Below are positions 42,869 through 51,233 of a DNA stretch of 64,000 bases, piece by piece. Within the stretch, counting starts at the first letter, position 1. Every line of letters begins with the position of its first letter. The DNA is taken from assembly GCF_029894425.1 (NCBI RefSeq), contig NZ_JARXYJ010000001.1, positions 1,550,001 through 1,614,000 of the forward strand. Direction: 5' to 3'. The notes under the pieces are model-generated. The model saw only the letters and a program-made list of their open reading frames with translations, searched no databases and was not told the origin of the DNA. This DNA comes from Streptomyces sp. SAI-127 (GTDB lineage Bacteria > Actinomycetota > Actinomycetes > Streptomycetales > Streptomycetaceae). Made by a program: the position numbers and the translations under genes.

Positions 42869-43087
42869 ATGGACGATGCGTCGATGGTCGGGCTCATGGG
42901 GCGGGTCACGGGGACGATCGGGCCGGGGCTCGTCGGCGAGGTGATCGTCCGGGTGCGGGGCGGCGCCGAGCACTTCCTCGCCTACCCCGCCTCCGGTACG
43001 GACCGGATCGAGCGGGGGACGGTGGTGATGGTGGTGGAGTACCTGCCGCCGAGGACGGTCTACGTACAGGCGGCGTACGACAGTTGA
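42869..43087 (+). CDS. Small NfeD-like (OB-fold) protein next to flotillin
   Basis: Protein of 72 residues: MDDASMVGLMGRVTGTIGPG, then VGEVIVRVRGGAEHFLAYP, ending VVEYLPPRTVYVQAAYDS. The length and the glycine-rich beta pattern resemble the soluble C-terminal OB domain of NfeD proteins, which pair with flotillin/stomatin. It has no membrane helix. It lies 133 bases upstream of the flotillin start in the same direction, a partnership known for NfeD and SPFH proteins. A GTG at 42863 would add two residues. The assignment rests on context as much as on sequence. Confidence 0.68.
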   Translation: MDDASMVGLMGRVTGTIGPGLVGEVIVRVRGGAEHFLAYPASGTDRIERGTVVMVVEYLPPRTVYVQAAYDS

Positions 43088-43220
43088 GCCTGCTCACGCG
43101 CAGGTGAGAGGCGTGTGTATCAAGGTTTCGACAAGGATGCGTCAGCGTCTTCTCCCGGGCCTCGAACAGGCGCAGACTCCCTTCGTTCGGTGCCGAAAGG
43201 GCACCATCCAAAGGGGGCGT

Positions 43221-44696
43221 ATGCCGATGATTGTCGGCGTCGTTGCGGGGGTGGCCGTAGCTGCCATCGCCGTTGTGATCGGTCTGTTCAAACTGATGTG
43301 GCGTGTCGCGGAACCCAACGAGGCACTGATCATCTCGGGCTCCAACCACAAGACGGAGGGGCTCGAAGCGGGAATGGGATTCCGCATCGTCACCGGACGC
43401 GGCACGCTGGTGCTGCCCGGTGTACAGGCGGTGCGCAAGCTCTCGCTCGACCTGAACGAGACCGAACTGCATGTGGACTGCGTGACCCACCAGGGCATTC
43501 CGCTCAAGGTGCGGGGCGTGGTCATCTTCAAGGTCGGCGACGACTTCGTGTCGATCGCCAACGCGGGGCGTCGCTTCCTCGACCAGCAGAAGCTGATGTC
43601 CGAGCGGGTGCACAACGTGTTCGCCGGTCATCTGCGGTCCATCGTCGGCGGGTTGACCGTCGAGGACATGATCCGCGACCGGGAGAAGCTCACCGGGCAG
43701 ACCCGGGCCGCCTGCGGCACGGAGATGGAGAAGCTGGGGCTCATCGTCGACTCCCTGCAGATCCACGAGATCGAGGACCCGACCGGGTACATCCAGAACC
43801 TGGCGATGCCGCACGCGGCGGCCGTCCAGCGGGACGCGCGCATCGCGCAGGCCGAGGCGAACCGGCTCGCCACCGAGGCCGAGCAGAAGTCGTTCGCCCG
43901 GATGGCGGAGGCCACCCGGGACAGCGAGATCCTCCAGGCCGGCTACCAGGCCGAGCGGGACAAGGCGGGCGCCAAGGCGCGCCAGGCCGGTCCGCTCGCC
44001 GACGCGGCGGCCCGGCAGGAGGTCGTCGTCCAGGAGACCCGGATCGCCGAACTGGAGGCGAACCGGCGCGAGCAGCAGCTCCAGGCGGACGTCCGCAAGC
44101 CGGCGGACGCCAAGGCCTACGAGAAGCGCACCCTCGCCGAGGCCGAGCGTGACGCGCGGATCTCCGGGGCCGAGGCCAAGGCGAAGGAGACCGAGCTCGC
44201 CGCGGCGGCCGAGGCCACGCGGGTCAAGACGGCCGCGATCGCCGAGGCCGAGGCGACAAAGGCCCGTGGTACGGCCATGGCCGCGTCGACCCGGGCCACC
44301 GGTGAGGCCGAGGCCGCTTCGGCTCAGGCCAGGGGTCTCGCGGAGGCCGAGGCGGCCAAGGCGAAGGGACTCGCGGAGGCGGAGGCCATCAAGGCCCGCG
44401 CCGCCGCCCTCGCCGAGAACCAGGAGGCGGTCGTCGCCCAGCAACTCGCCGAGAACTGGCCGGAGATCGTCAGGGCCGGCGCGTCCGCGTTCGGCAACGC
44501 CGACAACATGGTGATTCTCAACGGCGCCGACGGCATGGCGGACATGTTCGCCAAGGCGCTCACCATGGGCGGCACCGGGCTGGGTCTGGCCCGTCAGCTG
44601 CTGGCGTCGATGAACCAGAACGGTCAGCCCGTCAACGGCACTTCGCTCAACGGGGTGGCGTCGCCGCCCTCCCAGAAGGTGCCGGTCCAGGAGTAA
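43221..44696 (+). CDS. Flotillin-like SPFH domain protein
   Basis: Membrane scaffold protein of 491 residues. A single N-terminal helix (IVGVVAGVAVAAIAVVIGLF) is followed by the SPFH domain (about residues 25-200). A long Ala/Glu-rich coiled coil (about 215-410) repeats EAEAxKA-type segments, as in flotillins. The C-terminal region includes NMVILNGADGMADMF. Flotillins organise membrane microdomains. AAAGGGGG lies four bases upstream of the ATG at 43221, so I reject the open extension upstream. The small NfeD-like gene precedes it; a hairpin follows at 44718. Confidence 0.92.
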   Translation: MPMIVGVVAGVAVAAIAVVIGLFKLMWRVAEPNEALIISGSNHKTEGLEAGMGFRIVTGRGTLVLPGVQAVRKLSLDLNETELHVDCVTHQGIPLKVRGVVIFKVGDDFVSIANAGRRFLDQQKLMSERVHNVFAGHLRSIVGGLTVEDMIRDREKLTGQTRAACGTEMEKLGLIVDSLQIHEIEDPTGYIQNLAMPHAAAVQRDARIAQAEANRLATEAEQKSFARMAEATRDSEILQAGYQAERDKAGAKARQAGPLADAAARQEVVVQETRIAELEANRREQQLQADVRKPADAKAYEKRTLAEAERDARISGAEAKAKETELAAAAEATRVKTAAIAEAEATKARGTAMAASTRATGEAEAASAQARGLAEAEAAKAKGLAEAEAIKARAAALAENQEAVVAQQLAENWPEIVRAGASAFGNADNMVILNGADGMADMFAKALTMGGTGLGLARQLLASMNQNGQPVNGTSLNGVASPPSQKVPVQE

Positions 44697-44717
44697 CGGG
44701 CAGCGGCACCCCGACAT

Positions 44718-44753
44718 CCGTCCGGGGCTCTCGGGTACGAGGGTCCCGGACGG
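44718..44753. terminator. Hairpin between flotillin and the convergent membrane protein gene
   Basis: CCGTCCGGG at 44718-44726 pairs with CCCGGACGG at 44745-44753, with a partly self-pairing loop. It is placed for termination from both directions. Confidence 0.65.
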
Positions 44754-44760
44754 CCCGCGT

Positions 44761-45189
44761 TCACACGGCGAGCAGCGTGACACCGAGGCCGAGCAGGGCG
44801 ACGACCTTGGCCGCCTCGAAGGCGACGTAGAAGAGGTGGCCGCGCGAGCGGGGCAGGTCCTCGCCCGCCAGGACGCGGTCGGAGCGGCGGTTCAAACGGG
44901 GGCGGATCACGGCCAGTTGGCCGGCCAGCAGCACCACCGCGGCCACGGTCCACCCGACGATCCGGCCCGGTGGGTCACCGGCGGCGACGGCCACGACGAC
45001 CGCGGTGGCCAGGACGCACTCCACGATGTTCAGGGCCCGGAAGACCAGTCGCCCGATTCCCAGGCCGATGCGGACACTGACGCCCGGGGCGCGGAACTTC
45101 AGCGGCGCCTCCAGGAAGGAGATCGCCAGCACCATCCCCAGCCACACGAAGGTGACCGCGCTCGCCGTCGCGGCCGACGTTGCGTTCAT
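44761..45189 (-). CDS. Integral membrane protein of unknown function
   Basis: Protein of 142 residues with about four hydrophobic helices: AVTFVWLGMVLAISFL, LNIVECVLATAVVVAVAAG, the VGWTVAAVVLLAGQLAVI segment, and AFEAAKVVALLGLGVTLLAV. A conserved loop EAPLKFRAPGVSVRIGLGIGR follows helix 1. I do not know a function for this type of actinomycete protein. It is convergent with flotillin and divergent from the PemK/MazF-like gene at 45242, with only 52 bases between the two starts. No signal or enzyme motif is visible. Confidence 0.72.
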   Translation of the reverse strand: MNATSAATASAVTFVWLGMVLAISFLEAPLKFRAPGVSVRIGLGIGRLVFRALNIVECVLATAVVVAVAAGDPPGRIVGWTVAAVVLLAGQLAVIRPRLNRRSDRVLAGEDLPRSRGHLFYVAFEAAKVVALLGLGVTLLAV

Positions 45190-45241
45190 CCAACCGACCG
45201 TACCTCTGGCCCGGTTCGCCGGACGCCTTAAGGTTCCCCAC

Positions 45242-45688
45242 GTGACTGCGTTTACCGATGAGAACGTCCCCGGCCGCTTCGGCGCCACCGCCACCACCGA
45301 GGCCGATCCCCGCGAGGTCGGCAGGGTGCGCACCGAGTACTCCCCCGCGCACGACGGCGACCCCGACCCCGGCGAGATCGTGTGGACCTGGGTGCCCTTC
45401 GAGGAGAACGACGGACGCGGCAAGGACCGTCCCGTGCTCGTGGTGGCCCGTGAGGCGGCCGGCACCCTGCTCGCCGTACAGCTGTCGAGCAAGCGGCACG
45501 ACGGGGACCGGGAGTGGGTGCCGATCGGCAGCGGGCCCTGGGACCGGACCGGGCGGGACTCCTGGGTGGACGTCGACCGCATCCTGCGCCTCCACGAGGA
45601 GGGGATGCGCCGGGAGGCGTGCGCGCTGGACCGGGGGCGGTTCAACCTGGTCAGGCAGCGGCTTCACGAGCGGTACGGCTGGCGCTGA
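45242..45688 (+). CDS. PemK/MazF-like protein without visible antitoxin
   Basis: Protein of 148 residues with a GTG start. The core GEIVWTWVPFEENDGRGKDRPVLVV is the N-terminal strand pattern of PemK/MazF toxins (basic loop and RPVLVV). It is followed by LLAVQLSSKRHDGD and a C-terminal helix LVRQRLHERYGWR. The extra N-terminal 40 residues and an acidic loop are not typical of canonical MazF. No small antitoxin gene lies on either side: upstream is a divergent membrane protein, downstream a convergent PARG gene. It may be a stand-alone family member and not a toxin. Confidence 0.8.
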   Translation: MTAFTDENVPGRFGATATTEADPREVGRVRTEYSPAHDGDPDPGEIVWTWVPFEENDGRGKDRPVLVVAREAAGTLLAVQLSSKRHDGDREWVPIGSGPWDRTGRDSWVDVDRILRLHEEGMRREACALDRGRFNLVRQRLHERYGWR

Positions 45689-45711
45689 GGCCCCCTTCGC
45701 AGGGCTGACGG

Positions 45712-46536
45712 TCACCGCTGGAGCTGAGGCTCCGGAAACGCCCGTGCGAACGCTGCGCGCACCGCCGCGTCGCGCGTCCGGTCCAGCACCCCGAACACCA
45801 CATGTTCGAAGGCCCCGGCGAACCGTCCGCCGGGCTCGAGCAGTGCCCGGAACGCCCCCGCCACCTGTGCGGGGTCGTTCTGGAAGACCCCGCACCCCCA
45901 GGCGCCCAGCACCAGCCGCCGGTAGCCCTCCGTGACGGCGACCGACAGCACCTGGCCGGCCCGCGCCGCGAGGGCTCGGGGCAGCTCGGCGGTCCGCTCG
46001 GGTGCCGTCCGCCGGATCACCCCGGCGTTCGGGGCGGCCGCGGTCAGGAAACCCACGAGGTGTGCCGCGTCCAGCAGACGGCCGCGATCGTCCCGGAACA
46101 CCGGCACGGCCGGTGAATGGATGACCCGGTCGGAGTAGAACGGGTCGCGGTGGGCCCGGTGGTGGTCGTAGAACTCGCGGGCCTCCAGCTGGCAGGTGTA
46201 CAGCGCGGACGCCCGGCACAGGGCCTCTTCCTGCGCCTGGGCGCCGTTCAGATAACCGCCGCCCGGATTGCGCGCCGAGGCGAAGTTCAGCACGGCGGTG
46301 CGCCCGCCGAGCCGATGGGCCGCCTCCAGGCTGCTCTCGCCCGTGACCTCGATGAACGTGTCCACAGCGGCGAAGTCCGGCACCCCCACGGGTCCCGGTC
46401 CGTACATCCGCGTCCCCGCCCGCGCCGCTGCGATCTCGGCGGCCAGCGAGACCTCGCGCCCGTCCGGGGCTCGATAGTGCCCCGCCGCGACGATCTGTTC
46501 CGTCTCGTGCGCGATCCCGCGCAGACGCGCGCTCAT
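45712..46536 (-). CDS. TIGR02452-type poly(ADP-ribose) glycohydrolase-like macrodomain protein
   Basis: Protein of 274 residues of the bacterial PARG class. An N-terminal helical part is followed by the macrodomain; the signature NPGGGYLNGAQAQEEALCR near residue 95 is the GGG-x-QEE catalytic motif with two adjacent glutamates. The C-terminal LGAWGCGVFQNDPAQVA is also typical. It should remove ADP-ribose polymers or macrodomain-bound ADP-ribose. The ATG at 46536 was chosen at the beginning of conserved sequence. It is convergent with the PemK/MazF-like gene and divergent from egtA. Confidence 0.88.
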   Translation of the reverse strand: MSARLRGIAHETEQIVAAGHYRAPDGREVSLAAEIAAARAGTRMYGPGPVGVPDFAAVDTFIEVTGESSLEAAHRLGGRTAVLNFASARNPGGGYLNGAQAQEEALCRASALYTCQLEAREFYDHHRAHRDPFYSDRVIHSPAVPVFRDDRGRLLDAAHLVGFLTAAAPNAGVIRRTAPERTAELPRALAARAGQVLSVAVTEGYRRLVLGAWGCGVFQNDPAQVAGAFRALLEPGGRFAGAFEHVVFGVLDRTRDAAVRAAFARAFPEPQLQR

Positions 46537-46825
46537 GGCGCCACCCCCGTGCGCGCCATGACCGCGCGCCGCGCGGTCTCCCCCGTCGTACCCATGGAGG
46601 AATCGTGGGCGATGGCATGGATGCGGTGCAACAGAGTTTCCGGAGCCCGGCACAGCCGGAAAACGCCTCGAAAACGCCGGGAAAACGGAGATCCACAGCC
46701 CCTAATGCGAGGATGTGCCCCCTTGTGCGGAACGGGATGAGGGTCTTGGGTGGGACGAGCGTTGCCGGTCCGACCCACATGATCCCCGGACTGGTGGCAT
46801 GGTGGAATCTCAGGAGGATCCCGAC

Positions 46826-48130
46826 ATGTCCGACACACCCAGCGGCTGTACGCCGGGCGACTGTACAAAGCCCCGTACATCCCTGCCCGAAGCGGAGCTC
46901 GAGGCCCTGGTCCGCGGCATCTGCTTCAAGACCGGCCCGCCCCGCCGCATCGGGGTGGAAGTGGAATGGCTCGTGCACGAGCTGAGCAGCCCTCGGCTCC
47001 CCGTCACACCCGAACGACTCGCGGCGGCCTACGCCGCACTGCGGACCGTGCCCCTGAAATCGGCGCTCACCGTCGAACCGGGCGGTCAGCTGGAGCTGAG
47101 TTCTCAGCCCGCCGACTCCCTGATGGAGTGCATCGGTACCGTCTCCGCCGACCTCGCCGCCGTACGGGCGGCCCTCGCCGAGCACGGTCTCGGCCTCGTC
47201 GGCATCGGCCACGACCCCTGGCACCCGCCCCGCAGGTATCTGCACGAACCGCGCTACGACGCCCTGGAGGCCTGCCTCGACCGCACCGGCCCTGCGGGCC
47301 GCGCGATGATGTGCACCTCGGCCTCCGTGCAGGTGTGCGTGGACGCCGGACACGAGGAGCCCGGCCCCCTCGGCCTCGGACGACGCTGGTGGCTGGCGCA
47401 CCAGCTGGGCCCGGTCCTGGTGGCCGCCTTCGCCAACTCCCCGCTCGCCGGTTCCGAGCCCACCGGCTGGCTCTCGACCCGCCAGCTGCTGTGGACGGAG
47501 ATCGGCAGGGGACGGGCTGGCGGCCCCTCCCTGGACACCGACCCCCGCACCGCCTGGGCCCGGCACGTCCTGGACGCGCCGGTGATGTGCATACGACGGG
47601 ACAGCGGCCCCTGGGACGTCCCGGAGCAGCTCACCTTCCGGGAGTGGGCCAGATCGGGAGTGCCCCGGCAGCCGACCCGGGAGGATCTCGACTACCACGT
47701 CTCGACCCTGTTCCCGCCGGTCAGACCGCGCGGCCATCTCGAGCTGCGCATGATCGACGCCCAGCCGGGCGAGGACGGCTGGGTCGTGCCGCTCGCGGTG
47801 ACGACGGCGCTCTTCGACGACCCCGAGGCCGCCGAGACCGCCTACCGGGTGGTGAAGCCGCTGGCCGAGCGCACCCTCTCGCTGCCCGCGCCGCACAACC
47901 CGCTGTGGATCGACGCGGCCCGCCACGGCCTGGCCGACCCCGAACTGCACGAGGCGGCGATCGCGTGCTTCGGGGCGGCCCTGGAGGCGCTGCCACGGCT
48001 GGGCGCCACACGCGAGGTCACGGACGCCGTCGAAACGTATCTGCATCGCTATGTGATCCGGGGCCGGTGCCCCGCCGACGATCTGCTGGACCGGACGCAC
48101 GGTTCGCTCGGGAAGGAAATCCGCACATGA
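46826..48130 (+). CDS. egtA: Glutamate-cysteine ligase EgtA (ergothioneine)
   Basis: ATP-dependent ligase of 434 residues making gamma-glutamylcysteine, the sulfur donor used by EgtB. The GCS2-type core includes RIGVEVEWLVHEL near residue 40, GGQLELSSQPADSL near 90, GIGHDPWHPPRRYL and RMIDAQPGEDGW. AGGAGG is seven bases before the ATG at 46826. It is the first gene of egtABCD; its stop overlaps the egtB start (ATGA). The 289 bases upstream, to the divergent PARG gene, hold the promoter and show no other gene. Confidence 0.94.
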   Translation: MSDTPSGCTPGDCTKPRTSLPEAELEALVRGICFKTGPPRRIGVEVEWLVHELSSPRLPVTPERLAAAYAALRTVPLKSALTVEPGGQLELSSQPADSLMECIGTVSADLAAVRAALAEHGLGLVGIGHDPWHPPRRYLHEPRYDALEACLDRTGPAGRAMMCTSASVQVCVDAGHEEPGPLGLGRRWWLAHQLGPVLVAAFANSPLAGSEPTGWLSTRQLLWTEIGRGRAGGPSLDTDPRTAWARHVLDAPVMCIRRDSGPWDVPEQLTFREWARSGVPRQPTREDLDYHVSTLFPPVRPRGHLELRMIDAQPGEDGWVVPLAVTTALFDDPEAAETAYRVVKPLAERTLSLPAPHNPLWIDAARHGLADPELHEAAIACFGAALEALPRLGATREVTDAVETYLHRYVIRGRCPADDLLDRTHGSLGKEIRT

Positions 48131-49455
48131 CCAACCCGTCCGTCGACACCTCCGTCGACCCCGAGACCGTCCGCGAGCGGGCCGTGACCACTCTGATCAC
48201 CGCCCGGGACCGCACGACCCTCCTCACCAGCTGTGTGGAGGACCCCGACCTGACCGCCCAGCACTCGCCGCTCATGTCGCCGCTCGTGTGGGACCTGGCC
48301 CACATCGGCAACCAGGAGGAGCAGTGGCTGCTGCGGACCGTCGCCGGGCAGGAGGCGATACGGCCCGAGATCGACGGCATCTACGACGCCTTCGAGCACC
48401 CGCGCTCCGAACGCCCCACGCTGCCCCTGCTGTCGCCCGCGGAGTCCCGGCGCTACGCGGCGGAGGTACGCGGCCGGGTGCTGGACGTCCTGGAGGGCGC
48501 CGCGCTCCACGGGACCCGGCTCACCGAGGCCGGATTCGCCTTCGGGATGATCGCGCAGCACGAACAGCAGCATGACGAGACGATGCTGATCACCCATCAG
48601 CTCCGCAAGGGCCCCCAGGCCCTGACCGCCCCCGACCCGGAACCGGCCCCGCTGTTCACCGGCCCGGCCGAAGTCCTCGTCCCCGGCGGCCCGTTCACCA
48701 TGGGCACCTCCGACGAGCCGTGGGCACTGGACAACGAACGCCCGGCGCACCGGCGTGAGGTGGAGCCCTTCTACATCGACACCACTCCGGTGACGAACGC
48801 CGAGTACCAGGCCTTCATCGAGGACGGCGGCTACGACACCGAGCGCTGGTGGGCCCCGGCCGGGTGGGCACACGTCCGCCGGCACTCCATCCACGCACCG
48901 CTGTTCTGGAGCCGCGACGGCAAGCAGTGGCTGCGCAGGCGCTTCGGCGTCACCGAGGTCGTGCCGCCCGACGAGCCGGTGGTCCACGTGTCCTGGTACG
49001 AGGCCGACGCCTACGCCCGCTGGGCCGGACGGCGGCTGCCCACCGAGGCCGAGTGGGAGAAGGCGGCCCGCCACGACCCGGCCGGCGGCCGCTCGACGCG
49101 CTACCCGTGGGGCGACGCCGACCCCGCGCCCGAGCACGCCAACCTGGGCCAACGGCACCTGCGGCCCGCCCCCGCCGGCAGCTACCCGGAGGGCGAGTCA
49201 CCGCTCGGCGTCAGGCAGTTGATCGGTGACGTGTGGGAGTGGACGGCGAGCGACTTCGAGCCCTACCCCGGGTTCCAGGCGTTCCCGTACAAGGAGTACT
49301 CGGAGGTGTTCTTCGGCCCCGACCACAAGGTGCTGCGCGGTGGTTCGTTCGCCGTGGACGCGGTGGCCTGCCGGGGCACGTTCCGCAACTGGGACTATCC
49401 GATCAGGCGGCAGATCTTCTCCGGCTTCCGCACGGCCCGTTCGGGAGCCGTCTGA
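48127..49455 (+). CDS. egtB: Ergothioneine biosynthesis iron sulfoxide synthase EgtB
   Basis: Non-heme iron enzyme of 442 residues joining gamma-glutamylcysteine and hercynine with O2. The N-terminal DinB-like domain has the histidines that bind iron: DLAHIGNQEEQWLL near residue 55 and MIAQHEQQHDETML near 140 (HxxxH type). The formylglycine-generating-enzyme/sulfatase-modifying domain follows, with GGPFTMGTSDEPWALDNE near 190, WEWTASDFEPYPGF and RGGSFAVDAVACRGTFRN. It is translationally coupled to egtA and egtC. All expected regions are present. Confidence 0.95.
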   Translation: MTNPSVDTSVDPETVRERAVTTLITARDRTTLLTSCVEDPDLTAQHSPLMSPLVWDLAHIGNQEEQWLLRTVAGQEAIRPEIDGIYDAFEHPRSERPTLPLLSPAESRRYAAEVRGRVLDVLEGAALHGTRLTEAGFAFGMIAQHEQQHDETMLITHQLRKGPQALTAPDPEPAPLFTGPAEVLVPGGPFTMGTSDEPWALDNERPAHRREVEPFYIDTTPVTNAEYQAFIEDGGYDTERWWAPAGWAHVRRHSIHAPLFWSRDGKQWLRRRFGVTEVVPPDEPVVHVSWYEADAYARWAGRRLPTEAEWEKAARHDPAGGRSTRYPWGDADPAPEHANLGQRHLRPAPAGSYPEGESPLGVRQLIGDVWEWTASDFEPYPGFQAFPYKEYSEVFFGPDHKVLRGGSFAVDAVACRGTFRNWDYPIRRQIFSGFRTARSGAV

Positions 49456-50234
49456 TGTGCCGTCATCTGGCGTATCTGGGACCCGCGGAGCCGCTCGGCA
49501 ACCTCCTCGTGGCGCCCCCGCACAGCCTCTACCGCCAGTCCTGGGCGCCCAGGCGGCAGCGGTACGGCACCGTCAACGCCGATGGTTTCGGGGTCGGTTG
49601 GTACGCCGAGGGTGACCCGGTCCCGGCCCGGTACCGACGGGCCGGACCCATCTGGGCGGACCTGTCCTTCGCGGATCTGGCACGGGTCGTGCACAGCACG
49701 GCGATCCTGGCCGCCGTACGGGACGCGACCCTGGCGGGAGCCGACGCCGAGGCCGCCGCGGCGCCGTACGCCTCGGGGCCCTGGCTGTTCAGCCACAACG
49801 GCGCGGTCAAGGGGTGGCCAGGTGCCCTGGCGCCCCTGACCGCCGCGCTGCCCCCGGCGGACCTGCTGTCGATGGAGGCCCGCAACGACTCGGCGTTCGT
49901 GTGGGCACTGGTCCTGAACCGGCTGCACGGCGGCGACGAGGAGGGCCAGGCGCTGGCCGACACGGTCCTGGAGGTCGCCGAGGCGGCCCCGGGCTCCCGG
50001 CTCAACCTCCTGCTGACCAACGGGGAGTCCATCGCCGCGACCGCCTGGGGCGACACCCTCTGGTACCTCCAGCGCCCCGGCACCGGCACCGTCGTGGCCT
50101 CCGAGCCCTACGACGACGATCCGCACTGGCAGGAGGTCCCCGACCGCACCCTGCTCGCGGCGAGCCGCACCGACGTCCTGCTCACACCGCTCAAGGAACC
50201 GTCCGCGGAACCACTCGAGGAGCCCAGCACGTGA
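49455..50234 (+). CDS. egtC: Ergothioneine biosynthesis amidohydrolase EgtC
   Basis: Ntn-type glutamine amidotransferase-like hydrolase of 259 residues that removes glutamate from the gamma-glutamyl hercynylcysteine sulfoxide made by EgtB. The catalytic cysteine is residue 2 (MCRHLAYLGP). NADGFGVGWY near residue 42 and LFSHNGAVKGWP near 115 are the typical substrate-binding parts. The ATG shares one base with the egtB stop (TGATG), and the egtD GTG overlaps its own stop. The C-terminal tail is rich in Glu/Pro and probably disordered. Confidence 0.95.
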   Translation: MCRHLAYLGPAEPLGNLLVAPPHSLYRQSWAPRRQRYGTVNADGFGVGWYAEGDPVPARYRRAGPIWADLSFADLARVVHSTAILAAVRDATLAGADAEAAAAPYASGPWLFSHNGAVKGWPGALAPLTAALPPADLLSMEARNDSAFVWALVLNRLHGGDEEGQALADTVLEVAEAAPGSRLNLLLTNGESIAATAWGDTLWYLQRPGTGTVVASEPYDDDPHWQEVPDRTLLAASRTDVLLTPLKEPSAEPLEEPST

Positions 50235-51193
50235 GTCCGTTCCTTCTGACCCGCACCCTGCCCGAGGACGCCACCGGGGCCGCCCTGCGCGCCGACGTCC
50301 TCAAGGGCCTGACGCACACGCCCAAGACGCTGCCGCCGAAGTGGTTCTACGACGCCCACGGCAGCGAACTCTTCGAGCAGATCACCGAGTTGCCCGAGTA
50401 CTACCCGACCCGCGCCGAACGGGAGATCCTCGTCGCGCGCTCCGGCGAGATCGCCGCGGCGACCGGCGCCCGCACCCTGGTCGAGCTGGGCTCCGGTTCG
50501 TCGGAGAAGACCCGTTACCTGCTCGACGCGCTGACCGGGCTGCACACGTACGTGCCGGTCGACGTCAGCGAGAGTGCCCTCACCCAGGCCGGGCACGCGC
50601 TCATCGCCCAGCGGCCGGAGCTGAGCGTGCACGCGCTGATCGCCGACTTCACGGGCGGTCTGAGCCTGCCGGGGACGCCGGGCCCGCGTCTGGTGGCCTT
50701 CCTCGGCGGCACGATCGGCAACCTGCTGCCGGTCGAGCGCGCCGCGTTCCTGGCCTCCGTCCACGCCCTGCTCTCGCCCGGTGACGCGCTGCTGCTCGGC
50801 ACCGACCTGGTCAAGGACGAGAACGTGCTGGTCAGGGCGTATGACGACGCGGCCGGGGTGACGGCCGCGTTCAACAAGAACGTCCTGACCGTCGTCAACC
50901 GCGAGCTGGGCGCCGACTTCGATCCCGGTGCCTTCGATCACGTGGCCCTCTGGGACGCCGAGAACGAGTGGATCGAGATGCGGCTGCGCTCCCGTACGGA
51001 ACAGACCGTGAAGGTGCCCGCGCTCGATCTGGCCGTGGACTTCGCGGCGGACGAGGAGCTGCACACCGAGATCTCGGCGAAGTTCCGCAAGGAGGGTGTC
51101 CACTCCGAACTGGCCGCCGTCGGTCTGGAGTTGGCGCACTGGTGGACGGACAGCGAGGGCCGGTTCGCGCTGTCGCTGAGCGTGGTGCGGTAG
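50231..51193 (+). CDS. egtD: L-histidine N-alpha-methyltransferase EgtD
   Basis: SAM-dependent methyltransferase of 320 residues that trimethylates histidine to hercynine, the first step of ergothioneine synthesis. The N-terminal PPKWFYDAHGSELFEQIT is the family signature. The SAM motif LVELGSGSSEKTRYLLDAL lies near residue 83 and FLGGTIGNLLPVER near 158. FNKNVLTVVNRELGADFD and the histidine-binding EMRLRS segment follow. GTG start, coupled to egtC by a four-base overlap. A strong terminator follows at 51203. Confidence 0.95.
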   Translation: MSPFLLTRTLPEDATGAALRADVLKGLTHTPKTLPPKWFYDAHGSELFEQITELPEYYPTRAEREILVARSGEIAAATGARTLVELGSGSSEKTRYLLDALTGLHTYVPVDVSESALTQAGHALIAQRPELSVHALIADFTGGLSLPGTPGPRLVAFLGGTIGNLLPVERAAFLASVHALLSPGDALLLGTDLVKDENVLVRAYDDAAGVTAAFNKNVLTVVNRELGADFDPGAFDHVALWDAENEWIEMRLRSRTEQTVKVPALDLAVDFAADEELHTEISAKFRKEGVHSELAAVGLELAHWWTDSEGRFALSLSVVR

Positions 51194-51202
51194 CGCACCG
51201 GT

Positions 51203-51232
51203 CGCGGGGGCCGGCTCGTCCCGGCCCCCGCG
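51203..51232. terminator. Terminator of the egt operon (bidirectional)
   Basis: CGCGGGGGCCGG, loop CTCGTC, CCGGCCCCCGCG: a perfect 12-base GC stem lying between the convergent egtD and aminotransferase-type genes. Confidence 0.8.
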
Positions 51233-51233
51233 G

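Noticed and set aside
44975..48100. 1041-codon minus-strand frame
   Set aside because: Shadow across the PemK/MazF-like, PARG and egtA genes; no domain found.
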